From an uncultured bacterium (GTDB lineage Bacteria; Bacteroidota; Bacteroidia; Bacteroidales; Bacteroidaceae): a DNA stretch of 6,334 nt. Numbering within the stretch: the stretch's first letter is position 1; each line of letters begins with the position of its first letter. Shown here piece by piece: positions 5,309 to 6,334 of the stretch. Location of the stretch: contig CALZMB010000134.1 of NCBI GenBank assembly GCA_945788485.1, positions 1-6,334 of the forward strand, in the 5' to 3' direction. The notes beneath the pieces were generated by a model. The model made no database searches. It had not been told where the DNA came from and worked only from the letters and a program-made list of their open reading frames with translations. The translations under genes and the position numbers were made by a program.

Positions 5309-5958
5309 CAGCCGCGAAACATAAGAAAGCAGTCATCTTTGATTTCGACGGCACGCTGTGCAACACGACGCCCGGCATCCTCGATACCATGCGCAAGACA
5401 TTCGAGGTTATGGGCAAAGCCATCCCCACGGCAGCGGAGATGCGCGCCACAATAGGCCTGCCCCTCGCCGACGCCCTGCGGCTTCTCGCACATCTCGACG
5501 ACGAGGAGACAAAGCTTGCCGCAGAGACATACAGGAAATGGTTCCCGCACTACGAGCCCGCCGGCACCACAATCTACGACGGCGTGACAGAGACATTGGC
5601 AGAGCTGAAGCGGAGAGGCGTGAGAATGGCGGTATGCACGTCGCGCGACCGCCAGTCGCTATCGCTCATCATGCAGCCGAGAGGTCTCCGGCAGTTTTTC
5701 GAGACAGAGGTGACAGGCTCCGACAACATCAAGGCGAAGCCACTGCCCGACATGGTGCTTGCACTGCTCTGCCGCATGCAGCTCAGCGCAGACGATGTGC
5801 TTGTCGTGGGCGACACCACATTCGACATCGAGATGGGCAACGCCGCAGGCTGCGACACCTGCGCCGTGACCTACGGCAACCACACGCCCCGCCAGCTGCG
5901 CGAAGCGATGCCGACATACATGACAGGCAATTTCCGCGACCTGCTGACATTCATCTGA
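5305..5958 (+). CDS. HAD-superfamily phosphatase, phosphoglycolate phosphatase-like
   Basis: The 217-residue product has all four HAD motifs: DFDGT (13-17, nucleophile Asp13 and acid/base Asp15), Thr112 in VCTSRD, Lys145 in KAKPLPD, and GDTTFD (169-174) with Asp170 and Asp174 for magnesium. A helical C1-type cap fills roughly residues 20-95, as in phosphoglycolate phosphatase, pyrophosphatase PpaX and beta-phosphoglucomutase relatives. It should hydrolyse a small phosphate ester in the cytosol, and the exact substrate cannot be read from sequence. The start at 5305 overlaps the tdk stop by four bases (ATGA), so translation is probably coupled. An upstream in-frame extension would lie wholly within tdk. 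The pairing with tdk makes a nucleotide or sugar-phosphate substrate plausible, but that is inference. A strong hairpin follows 54 bases after the stop. Confidence 0.88.
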   Translation: MTAAKHKKAVIFDFDGTLCNTTPGILDTMRKTFEVMGKAIPTAAEMRATIGLPLADALRLLAHLDDEETKLAAETYRKWFPHYEPAGTTIYDGVTETLAELKRRGVRMAVCTSRDRQSLSLIMQPRGLRQFFETEVTGSDNIKAKPLPDMVLALLCRMQLSADDVLVVGDTTFDIEMGNAAGCDTCAVTYGNHTPRQLREAMPTYMTGNFRDLLTFI

Positions 5959-6011
5959 CTGCGATGCAGGCATTCCGCGCAGTAAGGTGCACACGACATC
6001 ATTATGAAATT

Positions 6012-6055
6012 TTGGAGGAGGGTGTGTCAAAAGCAGCTGACACGCCCTCCTCTAA
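6012..6055 (+). terminator. Strong hairpin downstream of the tdk-HAD unit
   Basis: Bases 6015-6029 pair with 6038-6052 over 15 positions with one G-U pair and an 8-base loop. Flanking bases extend the stem to about 18 pairs (6012-6055). It follows the HAD stop by 54 bases and is a good candidate terminator. The usual T-run is weak (TAATTATA), so it might instead be an mRNA-stabilising 3' structure. Confidence 0.6.
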
Positions 6056-6240
6056 TTATATGCGTAAGTTCCGACGTGCTGTCAGTTTCCTGCGGGAGTT
6101 CTGCTATGTCATAGAATGGGGGCAACTGCATTTCGATGAGATTATCGCTGCAAGAAACGATGCTTGCGGAAAAGCGAGATATAGACCTGCCATACGTTTA
6201 TATATTGAAAAATTCTGCATTGAAAACTCTTTCGGTGTCT
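6056..6240. other. Stretch between the hairpin and the IS end, possible interrupted short frame
   Basis: An ATG frame opens at 6060 and stays open to a TGA at 6246-6248, giving 62 codons. The final codons lie inside the putative IS end, so if this were a gene the insertion has cut its 3' part. There is no ribosome-binding site, the ATG is only five bases past the hairpin, and I recognise no family. I do not call it as a gene. Confidence 0.3.
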
Positions 6241-6334
6241 TGTACTGATATAGGTAGACATATTTAGAGTTAATTAAAAGTGTACGCAAAATGAGAAAAA
6301 AGTACAATGATTACAGCGAGGAATTCAAGTTGTC
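6241..6334 (+). mobile_element. Left end of an IS3-family (IS150-like) insertion sequence, partial
   Basis: The segment from 6241 begins TGTACTGATATAGGTAGACA, which resembles the terminal inverted repeats of IS150-group IS3 elements (TGTACTGA, then a short spacer, then GT and GACA). Fifty bases further in, an ATG opens a frame that reads like a transposase start, which is the normal IS3 layout. The right end and target duplication lie outside the window, so the call is provisional. Confidence 0.5.
6291..6334 (+). CDS. Transposase OrfA-like N-terminus (cut by window edge)
   Basis: Fourteen complete codons read MRKKYNDYSEEFKL before the window ends. A short basic lead followed by Y-S-x-E-F-K-L is the usual opening of IS3-family OrfA proteins, whose helix-turn-helix domain binds the element's ends. 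Position just inside a candidate terminal repeat supports this. The helix-turn-helix itself and any frameshift into OrfB are not visible. Confidence 0.55.
   Translation, partial: MRKKYNDYSEEFKL

Noticed and set aside
5358..6248. 296-codon plus-strand open frame overlapping the HAD gene
   Set aside because: Arg/His-rich out-of-frame shadow of a gene with all four HAD motifs. Only its last part after 6060 lies outside that gene, and that part is discussed separately.
1..6334. CRISPR arrays, tandem repeats, phage genes, toxin-antitoxin or defence systems
   Set aside because: Looked for across both strands. No regularly spaced repeats or matching proteins are present.

Overview
The window looks like a chromosomal segment of a Bacteroidales bacterium, probably Prevotella-like. 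The evidence is the promoter pattern (TTTG, then 19-21 bases, then TAnnTTTG) ahead of several genes, the A-rich leaders with no Shine-Dalgarno sequence, a lipoprotein of a type familiar from this order, and the gene content. The genus is inferred, not shown.

Layout from left to right. At the left edge, on the minus strand, are the first 14 codons of a gene that reads like ribosomal protein S1 (rpsA), with a promoter and a foldable leader. About 500 bases of intergenic DNA follow. On the plus strand is a secreted choloylglycine/penicillin V acylase-type amidase (551-1636) whose full catalytic set can be placed. Three genes then follow on the minus strand, to be read from right to left: rsmI (4583-3816, 16S rRNA methyltransferase), a coiled-coil lipoprotein (3723-2878) and an AI-2E/PerM-type membrane protein (2744-1617). 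The last of these runs 20 bases into the end of the amidase gene. On the plus strand, divergent from rsmI, are thymidine kinase tdk (4724-5308) and a HAD phosphatase (5305-5958) that overlap by ATGA and end in a strong hairpin (6012-6055). The right edge (6241-6334) looks like the left end of an IS3-family insertion sequence, with a terminal repeat and the start of a transposase gene.

How the genes relate: rpsA and rsmI serve translation. tdk and the HAD phosphatase form one translationally coupled unit, probably around nucleotide salvage. The amidase and the lipoprotein are envelope or exported proteins that could face the host or its amide compounds. I see no phage, CRISPR array, toxin-antitoxin pair or obvious new defence system. 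The more unusual items are small: a canonical Shine-Dalgarno on the amidase gene in a lineage that rarely uses one, a 14-bp perfect inverted repeat with tRNA-like sequence in its loop, a possible structured rpsA leader, and the IS junction.
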